From positions 3,336,001 through 3,400,000 of the forward strand of contig NZ_AP018907.1 in assembly GCF_003966715.1 (NCBI RefSeq): DNA of 64,000 bases. The letters are read 5' to 3'. This DNA is from Blastochloris tepida (GTDB lineage Bacteria > Pseudomonadota > Alphaproteobacteria > Rhizobiales > Xanthobacteraceae). Of the stretch, positions 28,226 to 38,787 are shown piece by piece; positions within the stretch are counted from its first letter, which is position 1, and each line of letters begins with the position of its first letter. A program made the position numbers and the translations under genes. Below the pieces are notes generated by a model. It was not told the DNA's origin and did no database searches. It worked only from the letters and a program-made list of their open reading frames with translations.

Positions 28226-28783
28226 ATGGCCTCATCCGTCGAGACGCCCGGCAGCATCGTCAGGCTCGGACCTGCCGATGCCGATCGCTATTGCGAGCAC
28301 ATGATGCGGCTCGATCAGGCGGCACGTGAACTGCGCTTCTTCGCCGATGTCTCGGATTTCCATGTGGTGCTGCATGCCGGCGCGGCGCTGTCGGACGGGC
28401 GGATCGTCATCGGCTTCGTCGTCGAGGACGAGATCCGCGGCGCCTGCGAGCTGATGCTGAGCGACGAGATCACCCGCACGGGGGAAGGCGCCTTCAGCGT
28501 CGAGGGCTGCTGGCGCCGCCACGGCATCGGCTCGCGCCTGATGGTGGCGATGATCGAGGAGGCGCGGCGCGCCGACATCCGCCGCATCGAGCTGTCGTGC
28601 CTGAAGTCAAACGTGCCGATGCAGTGCCTCGCCGCCGGCTTCACCGACGACCTGCGGTTCGAGAACGACACCGTGCTGGCCATTCTGCAGCGTGCGGGCG
28701 ATGCGCCCGAGGTCGTGGGCGCACCGGACCTGCTCCAGGGCGCGGGCCCCGCTCATCCGTTCGCCGCCAGCCAGACGTCCTGA
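28226..28783 (+). CDS. GNAT family N-acetyltransferase
   Basis: The protein has 185 residues from MASSVETPGSIVRLG, with GGAAG nine bases upstream; the frame is open 18 codons further. The acetyl-CoA loop is visible as EGCWRRHGIGSRLMVAMIEEARRADI (about 92-117). SNVPMQCLAAGF matches motif B. The substrate is unknown. Its 3' end overlaps the dsrN 3' end by 31 bp in convergent orientation, so it marks the border of the dsr cluster and is probably unrelated to it. Confidence 0.8.
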   Translation: MASSVETPGSIVRLGPADADRYCEHMMRLDQAARELRFFADVSDFHVVLHAGAALSDGRIVIGFVVEDEIRGACELMLSDEITRTGEGAFSVEGCWRRHGIGSRLMVAMIEEARRADIRRIELSCLKSNVPMQCLAAGFTDDLRFENDTVLAILQRAGDAPEVVGAPDLLQGAGPAHPFAASQTS

Positions 28784-30174
28784 GGCCCGCTGAGCGATCG
28801 GCGTGTCCGCTGTTCCCGAATGAACGCCACGAAACGCTGCGCCCAGGCGTTGCGCGATGTGCTGCGCAGATGGCTGAAGCTCGCCAGCACATTGTTGACG
28901 ACGACGCCGTCATGGCCGCCGCCGATGCCGACGCCGCGCCGCACGCGATAGGCGAACCGGCTGTCCGGCGCGATGTTCTCCAGTGCGGCGTGATGGAACT
29001 CGTGCGCCGGTATGGTGGCGCCGATCAGCCGCCCGGGCCAAGGCGAGACCGCCGTCTCCTCCAGCGTGACGAGGCCGTGGCCCTGCGGCCGTTCGTGCAT
29101 CACCGTATCGGCCGGGATCGCCCCCACCATCGCGTGCGTGATGCCGCGCCATGTAATTCCGCGCGTCAGATACATCAGCCCGCCGCATTCGGCATAGACC
29201 GGAAGGCCGCGTGAGATCGCCTGGCGGATGTCGGCGAGGAGCGCGGTGTTGGCGGCAAGCCGCGCCGCCTGCGTCTCGGGAAACCCGCCGCCGATGAGCA
29301 GCGCATCGGCCGCCGGCAGGCGGCTGTCGGCCAGCGTGTCGAAGAACACGCAATCGGCGCCAGCCTGGGCCAGCGCATCGAGGTCGTCGGCATAATAGAA
29401 GCCGAAGGCGGCATCGCGCGCCACGGCGATGCGGACATCCCGGTGCCGTGAGGGCTCGACGATGCCGGGCGCGGCCGGCCGCGCAAGGGTCGCGGTGGCG
29501 GCAATGCCGATCAGGCGGTCGAGATCGACGCAATCCGCCACCAGGTCGCGGGCAGCGGCGATCACCGCGGCGGCACTCTCGGTCTCCAGCGGCGTGGTGA
29601 GGCCGAGATGGCGCTCGGCCACGGCCAGCGCATCGTTGCGCCGCACCGCGCCCAGCACCGGCACGCTGGTGTAGCGTTCGAGCACCTGACGCAGCTTGGT
29701 TTCCTGGCGCGCCGAGCCCACCTTGTTGAGGATGACCCCGGCAATCGTCACCTTGGGGTCGAACGCCGCATAGCCGGCGACCAGCGGCGCCGCGCCGCGG
29801 GTGATGCCGGTTGCATCGACGACCAGCACCACCGGTGCCGCGACCAGCTTCGCCAGCGCGGCGCTGCAGTCGCGCCCCTCCAGGTCGAGGCCGTCGTGCA
29901 GGCCCTTGTTGCCCTCGACGATGGCGATATCCGCTCCTCGCGCATTGCGCCGGAAGGTCGCGACGATCTCGGCCTCGCTCTGGGTGTTGAAATCGAGATT
30001 GTAGCAGGGCCGGCCGCTGGCGCAGGCGTGCCACAGCGGATCGATATAGTCCGGCCCCTTCTTGAAGGTCTGGACGGCAAGCCCGCGCGCCTCCAGCGCC
30101 GCGGCAAGGCCCAGCGTCAGCGTGGTCTTGCCGGACGACTTGTGGGTGGCGGAGATGAAGAGCCGGCTCACCAT
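28753..30174 (-). CDS. dsrN: DsrN, siroheme amidase of CbiA/CobB type
   Basis: The protein has 473 residues and resembles cobyrinic acid a,c-diamide synthase. The N-terminal ATP-binding domain has FISATHKSSGKTTLTLGLAAAL and TFKKGPDYIDPLWH. The C-terminal glutamine amidotransferase domain has GGGFPETQAARLAAN and the nucleophile in YAECGGLMYLTRG. In Dsr systems DsrN amidates siroheme for DsrAB. Position as last gene of the cluster, 13 bp after dsrP, supports DsrN over a cobalamin role; no other cobalamin gene is near. Confidence 0.92.
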   Translation of the reverse strand: MVSRLFISATHKSSGKTTLTLGLAAALEARGLAVQTFKKGPDYIDPLWHACASGRPCYNLDFNTQSEAEIVATFRRNARGADIAIVEGNKGLHDGLDLEGRDCSAALAKLVAAPVVLVVDATGITRGAAPLVAGYAAFDPKVTIAGVILNKVGSARQETKLRQVLERYTSVPVLGAVRRNDALAVAERHLGLTTPLETESAAAVIAAARDLVADCVDLDRLIGIAATATLARPAAPGIVEPSRHRDVRIAVARDAAFGFYYADDLDALAQAGADCVFFDTLADSRLPAADALLIGGGFPETQAARLAANTALLADIRQAISRGLPVYAECGGLMYLTRGITWRGITHAMVGAIPADTVMHERPQGHGLVTLEETAVSPWPGRLIGATIPAHEFHHAALENIAPDSRFAYRVRRGVGIGGGHDGVVVNNVLASFSHLRSTSRNAWAQRFVAFIREQRTRRSLSGPQDVWLAANG

Positions 30175-30187
30175 CTATCGTCACGCC

Positions 30188-31456
30188 TCAGAGCGCTCGG
30201 CCCGACGGCATCGGATCGGATCCGCCAAGCCCCTGATCTGGCGCCGCATTTGCGGAGACGGCTCCAGCCGGCGCCTTCGGCAAAAAGGGCATCAGCCGCA
30301 GCGCCAGGGCAACGATCAGCATCGCCATCGACACGCCGCTCGCGCCCAGCAGCAGCTCGGGCAGCGCGGGCACGTAGCGGCCGACCGCGCCGTCGAGGGC
30401 CGGGCTCGACACCTCCATGCCCGGGAACAGCGCCAGCGGAAACGCCTGCCCGCCGATGATGATGACGTAGAGCTGAGCGAGGCCGCCGATGAGGAACAAG
30501 GCCGAGGCCAGCTCGATCGCCAGCCGGCCCTTGGTGCCGCGCGGCGCAAACGCCAGCAGCGCCAGCGGCAGCACGGTGCCGATGCCGATCTGGCCGAGCC
30601 AGAAGATCAGTGGGAAAATGCCGCCGTCGCGCAGCAGGAACAGCTCGACGCCCTGGTGCGCGGCGGAATAGAGCTTGGTCACGTGCTGCACGGCGGTGAA
30701 ATAAAGCACCGCCAATGCGAAGATTACCAGCAGGCCGCGGAACTTGCCCAGCATCTCCTCGGGCATCAGCTCGTCGCGGGTCTCGCGCGACATGGTGAGC
30801 AGCACCAGCACGGTGAAGGCCAGCCCATAGAGGAACGAGGCGGCGATGAACAGCGGCGCCAGGATCGCCGCGTCATAGGCCTCGCGCGCGATGAGGAAGC
30901 CGAAGATCGAGCCGGTGCCGGTGGTCAGCACCAGCCGCCAGCCGAAGGCGAGCCAGCCCATCGCCTTGCCGAACGCCGCCGACTTCGCGGCCTGCCGGTC
31001 CATCATCGAGAACAGGTAGGCCGCGACGATGACGACGAAGCCGGAATAGAGATAGATGTTCCAGGCGAAGATCGATTTGAAATTATAGGTAGTCATCGCC
31101 ACCAGCAGCCGGTCCGGCCGGCCGAGATCGAGCACCAGCACGGCGAGCCCGCCGATCAGGAGCGCGATGGCGAGAAGGCCGGACAGCCGCGCATAGGGCT
31201 TGTAGGCCAGCCGGTTGAACACCGAGGACACCGAGGCGACATTGAGCGCGCCCGACGCCGCGACGATCAGGAACACCGCAAACACGTGCGGCAGGCCCCA
31301 GACGATCTGGTTGTTCATGCCGGTGACGATGTGGCCGTTCTCCTCCATGTACAGCGCCGCGCCGAGCCCGGCCGCGACCAGCGCGACATGAACGGCGATG
31401 AGCGCCCAGAACGGCGTGCTGTGGTCGTCGAGTGTCTGAAACGCCAGTTTCGCCAT
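30188..31456 (-). CDS. dsrP: DsrP, NrfD-type integral membrane subunit
   Basis: The protein has 422 residues from MAKLAFQTLDDHSTPFW; a GTG 15 bp upstream is an alternative start and neither has a strong ribosome site. About ten hydrophobic segments are visible. The NrfD/PsrC-like quinone-interacting pattern includes LDLGRPDRLLVAMTTYNFKSIFAWNIYLYS (residues about 105-135). It is the quinone-reactive membrane part of DsrMKJOP and partners DsrO. It lies 30 bp after dsrO. Confidence 0.93.
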   Translation of the reverse strand: MAKLAFQTLDDHSTPFWALIAVHVALVAAGLGAALYMEENGHIVTGMNNQIVWGLPHVFAVFLIVAASGALNVASVSSVFNRLAYKPYARLSGLLAIALLIGGLAVLVLDLGRPDRLLVAMTTYNFKSIFAWNIYLYSGFVVIVAAYLFSMMDRQAAKSAAFGKAMGWLAFGWRLVLTTGTGSIFGFLIAREAYDAAILAPLFIAASFLYGLAFTVLVLLTMSRETRDELMPEEMLGKFRGLLVIFALAVLYFTAVQHVTKLYSAAHQGVELFLLRDGGIFPLIFWLGQIGIGTVLPLALLAFAPRGTKGRLAIELASALFLIGGLAQLYVIIIGGQAFPLALFPGMEVSSPALDGAVGRYVPALPELLLGASGVSMAMLIVALALRLMPFLPKAPAGAVSANAAPDQGLGGSDPMPSGRAL

Positions 31457-31486
31457 CGCTTGAGTCCACACGCTTGAAGGAGAGCG

Positions 31487-32251
31487 TCACAGCCCCCGGT
31501 AGCCGACGCCGGGATCGAGCCGGAGGTCGGCGCGGATGCGCGCCGGCGCCCGTGCCGCGACCGCCTTGGCGATCGCGCTATTGGGGTCGTTGAGGTCGCC
31601 GAACAGCATCGCCCCACCCTTGGCGGCGCAGGCCTCGACGCAGGCCGGCAGGCGGCCGGCATCGATGCGCGGCGCGCACAGCGTGCAGCCCTCCACCGTG
31701 CCCTTGCCGCGCGGTGCATCCGCCGTCTGGTCGTGCACCGGCTCGTGCACCAGCGTGCGCGCCTTGTAGGGACAGGCCATGATGCAGTAGCGGCAGCCGA
31801 TGCAGATGTGGCGGTCGACCAGCACGATGCCGTCGGCGCGGCGGAACGAGGCGCCGGTGGGGCAGACATCGACGCAGGGCGCGCTGGCGCAGTGCTGGCA
31901 CATCACCGGCACCTCGCGCGCCGCACCCGACGCCGGATCGCGCACGCTGACCTTGCGGATCCAGTGCGGATCGGTCGCCTTGTGGCCGGTGTCGGCCCAG
32001 CCATTCTCGGTGCGGCAGGCGGCGACGCAGGCGTCGCAGTCGGCCGGGCAGGCGTTGACGTCGATCAGCAGGCCCCAGCGCACCTTGGGCGAGACGGCTT
32101 CGCCCGGCGCGCGCGCCTCGGCCTCCGCGCCACCCATCGCATAGAGCGTGACGCCGGGAGCGAGCAGCACCGCCAGCAGGCCGCCGGCCCCGCGCAACAG
32201 CGCGCGCCGGTCGGCCGCGAGAGTGGTGCGGGTGTCGCGCGCATCGCTCAT
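31487..32251 (-). CDS. dsrO: DsrO, periplasmic iron-sulfur protein
   Basis: The protein has 254 residues from MSDARDTRTTLAADRRALLRG. A Tat-type signal (DRRALLRGAGGLLAVLLAPG) leads to the periplasm. Four 4Fe-4S-type cysteine groups follow: CPADCDACVAAC, CQHCASAPCVDVCP, CIGCRYCIMACP and CTLCAPRIDAGRLPACVEAC. This is the NrfC/DmsB-like architecture. It passes electrons between DsrJ and DsrP. It overlaps dsrJ by 4 bp (ATGA). Confidence 0.94.
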   Translation of the reverse strand: MSDARDTRTTLAADRRALLRGAGGLLAVLLAPGVTLYAMGGAEAEARAPGEAVSPKVRWGLLIDVNACPADCDACVAACRTENGWADTGHKATDPHWIRKVSVRDPASGAAREVPVMCQHCASAPCVDVCPTGASFRRADGIVLVDRHICIGCRYCIMACPYKARTLVHEPVHDQTADAPRGKGTVEGCTLCAPRIDAGRLPACVEACAAKGGAMLFGDLNDPNSAIAKAVAARAPARIRADLRLDPGVGYRGL

Positions 32252-32769
32252 CGCCCGCCCTCCCGCGTCTGGTCGAGATAGGCCGCCAGATCCTTTGCGA
32301 GATCCGGCATCGTGCCGTCGCTGCCGGATGCCGCCTTGGCCGGCGCAGGGCGCGAGGCATGGCATTCGAAGCAATCGATCGACACCGCCGCATAGCTGTG
32401 GCAGGCGCGGCAGAAATGGCCGGGGTCGGCATAGCTCACCGGCTGGCCGTCGGTACCCGGCGCAGCGTGGCAGCTTATGCAGCCGGAAAGGCTGAGATCC
32501 TTGGTGCCAGAATCTTTCGTGCCCGGATCCTTCGTACCCAGTTCCTTGGTGCGTACCCCGCGATGCACCGTGTCATCGCGCTGGTGCATCAGCAGGGTCA
32601 TGTGGTTGCGGCGCATGAAATCGGTGTCGCGCACGCACGCCTCGCCCTGCGCCTTCGGCGGATTGGGACGCGGCGTGCGGCCGGCGCCGGTGCCCTCGCC
32701 CGCAATGGCGCTGCCCGCCCCGATGAGCGAGACCAGCAGCGCAACCGCCATCGCTCTTGCGCGGATCAT
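32248..32769 (-). CDS. dsrJ: DsrJ, triheme cytochrome c with a repetitive insert
   Basis: The protein has 173 residues. A signal peptide (AMAVALLVSLIGAGSAIA) is followed by three c-type heme motifs: CISCH (97-101), CRACH (120-124) and CFECH (133-137). Cys45 may be the unusual distal heme ligand known in DsrJ, but alignment is needed. Between the N-terminal part and the first heme, residues 73-92 are a four-fold repeat of a GTKDx-like pentapeptide. It is the periplasmic redox subunit of DsrMKJOP. It follows dsrL by 3 bp. Confidence 0.94.
   Translation of the reverse strand: MIRARAMAVALLVSLIGAGSAIAGEGTGAGRTPRPNPPKAQGEACVRDTDFMRRNHMTLLMHQRDDTVHRGVRTKELGTKDPGTKDSGTKDLSLSGCISCHAAPGTDGQPVSYADPGHFCRACHSYAAVSIDCFECHASRPAPAKAASGSDGTMPDLAKDLAAYLDQTREGGR
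32494..32553. repeat. Four tandem 15-bp repeats inside dsrJ
   Basis: Units at 32494-32508, 32509-32523, 32524-32538 and 32539-32553 share the pattern nnatccttsgtgcc with 2-4 differences each. The unit length is a multiple of three, so copy number can change without breaking the frame. It encodes the GTKDx pentapeptide array before the first heme. Confidence 0.85.
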
Positions 32770-32772
32770 CGC

Positions 32773-34720
32773 TCAGTCTCCGAGGCCCATCTGGATGTAG
32801 CCGGTCGGGCAGACATCGGCGCAGATCTGGCAGCCGACGCACTTGGCGTAATCGGTGGTGACGTAGCGGCCGACCGCGCGCTGGTTCTTCGGTACGCGCG
32901 ACACCGCCTGCTGCGGGCAGAAGATCACGCAGTTGTCGCACTCCAGGCACAGGCCGCAGCTCATGCAGCGCTCGCCCTCCTTGCGCGCCTGCTCCTCCGT
33001 CAGGCCGATGATGCGTTCGGCGAAATCGCCGAGCACCGCATCGGCCTCGACGTGGCGCTCCGCCCGCCGCGCCCGCGGCACATGGGCGAAGTGGCCCTTG
33101 AACAGATCCTTGTGCGAGACCACCTGCGTCGCGCTGCGGTCCTCGTAATTGTGGATGGCGAAATTGCCGGCCGAGGTGCCGCGCGCCTGCCGGTGGTCGT
33201 AGGGTGCCGGGGCGAGGCCGCGCTTTTCCAGCTCCGCCATCATGTCGAAATGGCGGACATCGATCTTGGGGCGCCGGTCGCCGAGCCGGCCTTCCAGGAA
33301 GTCGCCGATGGTCTCGGCGGCGATGCGGCCATGACCGATGGCGGTGGTGAGCAGATGCGGCTTTACTGCGTCGCCGCCGGCGAAGTGCTTCGGCATCGTC
33401 TTGACCTGGAACACCGGGTCGATGGCGATGGCGCCACGGCCGCTGTCGAGCCGTTCGAGCCCGTCGGCGAGGTCGGCCATCTGGCCGATCGCCGAGATGA
33501 TCATGTCGCAGGGAATCTCGAACTCGGTGCCATCCACCGGCAGCGGCGTCATGCCCTTCATGGTGCATTCGCACACCCGCAGCGCGGCGACGCGGCCGGC
33601 CTCGTCCTTGATCACTTCGAGCGGCATGATGCCGCCCTTGATCTCGATGCCTTCGCGCAGCGCATCCTCGCGCTCGCGCTCGGCCGCCGTCATCTCGGTG
33701 ATCGGGAACAGCGAGGTCAGCACCGCGCGCACGCCCTCGCGCCGCAGCGTGCCGGCGACATCGTGGGCGGTGTGGCCGAACTCGGTGCTGGGGCGCACAT
33801 CGTGCTCGTTGGCGCGGGTGATGTGGCCGAGGCGGCGCGCCACCGAGGCAACGTCGATCGAAGTGTCGCCGCCGCCGACCACGACGATGCGCATGGCGGT
33901 GGAGAACACCCAGCCGCGGTTGAACGCGTCGAGGAATTCGATGCCGGTGATGCAGTTCTCCGCATCGGCGCCGGGCACCGGCAGCGGCCGGCCGCGCTGC
34001 GCGCCGATCGCCCAGAAGATGGCGTCGAACTCGCGCTCCAGATCGGCGATCGCCACATCCTGGCCGACGCGCGTGTTGAGCCGCGTCTCGATGCCGCCGA
34101 GCGCGAGGATGCGGCCGATCTCGGCGTCGAGCTTGTCGCGCGGCGTGCGATAGCCGGGAATGCCGAAGCGCATCATGCCGCCGAGTTGGTCGTGCGCCTC
34201 GAAGATGACGACAGCGTGCCCGGCGCGGCGCAGGAAATAGGCCGCCGACAGGCCGGCCGGCCCGCCGCCGATCACCGCGACTGTCTTGCCGCCGAGCGGC
34301 GCCGCCGCCGGCAGGGACAGGCCGTGCTCGATCGCCCAGTCGCCGACATAATGCTCCACCGCGTTGATGCCGACGAAATCGTCGACCTCGTTGCGGTTGC
34401 AGCCGTCCTCGCACGGCGCCGGGCACACCCGGCCCATCACCGCCGGAAACGGATTGGCCTCCACCATGCGCTGGAAGGCGTATTCCTGCCACGGCATGCC
34501 GGCCACCGGCGGCTTGTCCATGCCGCGGGCGATCGCCAGCCAGCCGCGAATGTCGTGGCCCGACGGGCAGCTCGCCTGACACGGCGGCGTGCGGTGAACA
34601 TAAGTGGGGCACCGGTAGGAGCGCCCGGCCTGGAAGATCTTCTCGGTGAGATCGTCCCACGCCCACATGGTCTTGCCGGTCTCGAACCGGCGGAAGGTGA
34701 GCTTCTCGCCGCTGGTCACG

Positions 34721-34728
<8 letters not shown>
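32773..34728 (-). CDS. dsrL: DsrL, iron-sulfur flavoprotein NAD(P)H:acceptor oxidoreductase
   Basis: The protein has 651 residues from MSDVTSGEKLTFRRFETG; 26 upstream codons overlap dsrK. It has a GltB-like N-terminal cysteine domain (CQASCPSGHDIRGW, CPAPCEDGCNR), an FAD site VAVIGGGPAGLSAAYFL near 155, an NAD(P) site IVVVGGGDTSIDVASVARRLG near 285 and, at the C terminus, two 4Fe-4S motifs (CMSCGLCLECDNCVIFCP and CVGCQICADVCP). In oxidative Dsr systems it passes DsrAB electrons to NAD(P)+. Its start overlaps dsrK by 8 bp. Confidence 0.95.
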
Positions 34729-36307
<1,579 letters not shown>

Positions 36308-36311
36308 GACG

Positions 36312-37043
36312 TCAGCCCTCCCGCGCCGCCGGCGCCAGAGCGGCCGGCGAGGTGTGGCGCCGCTCGCGCGCATCGTCGGCCTGGTTGCGCGACGGGCTGA
36401 ACCACACGCCGACGCCGTGCAGCAGCTTCGAGAACGGGAACACCAGCGCCAGCACCGCAACGAGGCCGAGATGGAGGAGCAGCACCGGATCGGTGGGCAG
36501 CGGCTGCCAATCGACATGCACGAGCCCGAGCCAGAACGCCTTCACCGCGACGATGTCGGTGCGCGCGACATAGGTCATCGCAAGGCCGCTCGCGCCGATG
36601 GCAACAAGCAGCGCAAGCACCAGATGATCGGACGGCCCGGAGATGAAACGCACGCGCGGAACCAGCAGGCGCCGCGCCCACAGCGCCAGCAGCGCGCCGA
36701 CCATGGTGAAGCCGGCCAGCACGCCGAGCGGCTGGATGAGCTGCACCAGAAGCGGCACCGGCTCCAGGACATAGCGCAGATGGCGTGCCACCACGAGCGC
36801 GAGCGAGACGTGGAACACCCAGCCGAACAGCCAGGTCCATTTGTTGGAGCGGAACAGGCTCTCGAACAGCGCCACCTCGCGCAGCATCCGCGCCGCCGCC
36901 CCGGCGCGGGTGAGCGGCGCCGGCGTCGTCGGGATCTTCAAGGGAACCGGCGTCCGCGCATACAGCCAGACGCGATAGGCGAGCCCGCCGGCGAAGATCA
37001 GCGCCACGGCATAGGCCAGGACGACGAAAGCATCATTCGCCAC
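36312..37043 (-). CDS. dsrM: DsrM, membrane cytochrome b (NarI-like)
   Basis: The protein has 243 residues with a GTG start preceded by GGGGAGGAAACG. Five to six membrane segments are visible, with candidate heme-ligand histidines in WVFHVSLALVVARHLRY (about 76-92) and LLLHLGLVAVLALVFPFSKLLHG (about 190-212). It exchanges electrons between the quinone pool and DsrK. A 121-bp spacer separates it from dsrC; nothing notable is seen there. Confidence 0.92.
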   Translation of the reverse strand: MANDAFVVLAYAVALIFAGGLAYRVWLYARTPVPLKIPTTPAPLTRAGAAARMLREVALFESLFRSNKWTWLFGWVFHVSLALVVARHLRYVLEPVPLLVQLIQPLGVLAGFTMVGALLALWARRLLVPRVRFISGPSDHLVLALLVAIGASGLAMTYVARTDIVAVKAFWLGLVHVDWQPLPTDPVLLLHLGLVAVLALVFPFSKLLHGVGVWFSPSRNQADDARERRHTSPAALAPAAREG

Positions 37044-37164
37044 CGTTTCCTCCCCGGAGGCCGCGGCTTCTTGACGAGCCGTCGGGCCAGTTCTGCGACG
37101 TCGAACAGGATGGGGAAACGCCGGCCTGCGACCATCGGCAACGGGGCCGCGGCCGGCGTTCGCC

Positions 37165-37500
37165 TCACACGCAGCCGGTCGGCTTGGGCAGGCCGGCGAT
37201 CTTGCACGCCTGCTTGGCCGGGCCGTAGGGGAACAGCGAATAGAGATACTTCTGGTCGCCCTTCTCCTTGCCGTACTTCTTGGTCATCTCCTTGACCAGC
37301 ACGCGCACGGCCGGCGCCACCTGGTACTCCTCGTAGTAGGAGCGCAGGAAGTTCACGACTTCCCAATGCTCCGGCGCCATTTCGATGTTCTCGGACTTGG
37401 CGATCAGCAGCGCGAGCTCCGGCGACCATTCGGCAATGTCGACGAGGTAGCCCTCCTCGTCATGGGCGACGGCGGAGCCGTTGAACTGATAGGCTGACAT
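37165..37500 (-). CDS. dsrC: DsrC, sulfur-carrier protein
   Basis: The protein has 111 residues. The flexible C-terminal arm carries two conserved cysteines, Cys99 and penultimate Cys110 (KQACKIAGLPKPTGCV), spaced as in true DsrC; TusE has only the last one. DsrC carries sulfur from DsrEFH and is released from DsrAB as the trisulfide between these cysteines. Its gene follows dsrH, as in Allochromatium vinosum. A short spacer with a palindrome suggests a separate promoter. Confidence 0.97.
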   Translation of the reverse strand: MSAYQFNGSAVAHDEEGYLVDIAEWSPELALLIAKSENIEMAPEHWEVVNFLRSYYEEYQVAPAVRVLVKEMTKKYGKEKGDQKYLYSLFPYGPAKQACKIAGLPKPTGCV

Positions 37501-37535
37501 GGTGCTGTTCCCTCGGTTATCGGTTCGAAAGTGCT

Positions 37536-37549
37536 GCTCCGATCGGAGC
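37536..37549. promoter_or_regulatory. 14-bp perfect palindrome upstream of dsrC
   Basis: The sequence gctccgatcggagc lies 36-49 bp before the dsrC start in the 66-bp dsrH-dsrC spacer. It may be an operator or an RNA hairpin at a processing site. A secondary dsrC promoter is known in A. vinosum, which makes the location meaningful. Confidence 0.4.
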
Positions 37550-37566
37550 CAATGCTTAAGCCAGGA

Positions 37567-37875
37567 CTAGAGCCACGCGCAGACGCGCCGGTTGCGCGCG
37601 GCGAGATCGACGAAGCCCGCATAATCGACGACCGTGATGCCCTCGATCAGATCCTCCGGCTTCAGGCCGCGCGCGGCGAGATCCGGCCCCAGCACATAGA
37701 TCGCACAGGTGCGCTGGTGCTCGCGCAGATCGTTGGCAATCGCGGTGCCCTTGCGGGCGCCGACCACCGCGTCCTCGATCATCAGCACGCTGTCGCCGTC
37801 GAGGGCGTGGTTGAGGCAGCTCGCCATCGCGCTGCGCTCGAACGGCGACTTGTTGATGGTGTGAAGCGTCGTCAT
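37567..37875 (-). CDS. dsrH: DsrH, subunit of the DsrEFH sulfurtransferase
   Basis: The protein has 102 residues of the DsrH/TusB fold. Cys20 (AMASCLNHAL) matches the conserved DsrH cysteine. It assembles with DsrE and DsrF into a hexamer that passes sulfur from TusA to DsrC in the cytoplasm. The C terminus VCAWL is unremarkable. It is 10 bp after dsrF. Confidence 0.94.
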   Translation of the reverse strand: MTTLHTINKSPFERSAMASCLNHALDGDSVLMIEDAVVGARKGTAIANDLREHQRTCAIYVLGPDLAARGLKPEDLIEGITVVDYAGFVDLAARNRRVCAWL

Positions 37876-37885
37876 GACGGCCCCT

Positions 37886-38299
37886 TCAGAAGCTCAAGAC
37901 CACGTCGCTGTCGCGGATGATGCGCGCCATCTCGGCGCGGTCGACGAGATGGATCGACGGCTTCTCGGCATAGTCGTCATCCTCGTCCTCATAGGTGATC
38001 GGCATCAGGTCGCTCTCGCTCAGGCCGCGCTCGGCCAGCGATTCGCGCTCGACATAGAGCTTGCGCACCTCGTAGTCGCCGAGCGCGCGATAGGTCTTGG
38101 CGAAGTTCTTCGAGCCGATGCCCGCGGTGTCCTGGCCGGCGGCGATCTGGAACACGCCGTCGTCGAGAAAGGCGAGGCTGACATCCTGCTCGAACGCCGC
38201 GCCGATCAGCACCACCTCCAGCGATTCGAGCGCATAGATCGAGCCGTGCGGCGCCTTGCGGTTGATGTAGAGAAATTTCTTCGTGTTGCCCTCGGACAT
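37886..38299 (-). CDS. dsrF: DsrF, subunit of the DsrEFH sulfurtransferase
   Basis: The protein has 137 residues of the DsrF/TusC fold, opening KKFLYINRKAPHGSIYALE. It has no cysteine, consistent with a structural subunit. The LDDGVFQIAAGQDTAGIGSK stretch is typical. It is encoded between dsrE and dsrH with 10-bp gaps. Confidence 0.95.
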   Translation of the reverse strand: MSEGNTKKFLYINRKAPHGSIYALESLEVVLIGAAFEQDVSLAFLDDGVFQIAAGQDTAGIGSKNFAKTYRALGDYEVRKLYVERESLAERGLSESDLMPITYEDEDDDYAEKPSIHLVDRAEMARIIRDSDVVLSF

Positions 38300-38309
38300 C
38301 GCTTTGCCC

Positions 38310-38702
38310 TCAATCCCCGAACACGACGAGCCGGTCGGCCTCGATGCCGGCCTCGATCAGCTGGCCGAGACCGGAGATCCGGAAGCCCGGCGCGATATTG
38401 TCGCCGCTCTTGCCGTGGCGCTTGGCCTCGCTCTCATCGAGGATGCCGCGCCGCTGCGCGGCCGCGATGCAGACCACGAGATCGATGCCGTGCTGCTCAG
38501 CGAGCTCGCTCCACAGCTTCTGCAGATTGCGGTCGTCCTGCGGCGGCACGGTGTAGCGCGTGCCGTTGTTGACGCCGTCATGGTAGAAAAACACGCGGAA
38601 CACCTCGTGGCCGCCGGCAAGGACGGCCTTGGTGAAGTGATAGGCCGTATCCGACGCTTGGTGCGTGTAGGGGCCTTCATTGACGACAATGCCGAAGCGC
38701 AC
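38310..38702 (-). CDS. dsrE: DsrE, active subunit of the DsrEFH sulfurtransferase
   Basis: The protein has 130 residues, opening MRFGIVVNEGPYTHQASDTA. The sulfur-accepting Cys78 lies in IDLVVCIAAAQRRGI, at the same number as in A. vinosum DsrE. FFYHDGVNNG near residue 38 is a family motif. It receives persulfide sulfur and hands it to DsrC. It follows dsrB by 85 bp. Confidence 0.96.
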   Translation of the reverse strand: MRFGIVVNEGPYTHQASDTAYHFTKAVLAGGHEVFRVFFYHDGVNNGTRYTVPPQDDRNLQKLWSELAEQHGIDLVVCIAAAQRRGILDESEAKRHGKSGDNIAPGFRISGLGQLIEAGIEADRLVVFGD

Positions 38703-38787
38703 GGGCTGGTCTCCCTGATGGGGCAGCGCGGTCGAAGTGCCGCCGCGCCGTTCCGCCGACTGCCGAGATCGAGGTGATGCAGGCCGC

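Noticed and set aside
28753..30174. dsrN considered as a cobalamin cobB/cbiA gene
   Set aside because: No other cobalamin genes are present and it sits in the canonical DsrN position 13 bp after dsrP.
37165..37500. dsrC considered as tusE
   Set aside because: Both C-terminal cysteines with DsrC spacing are present and the gene lies inside the dsr cluster.
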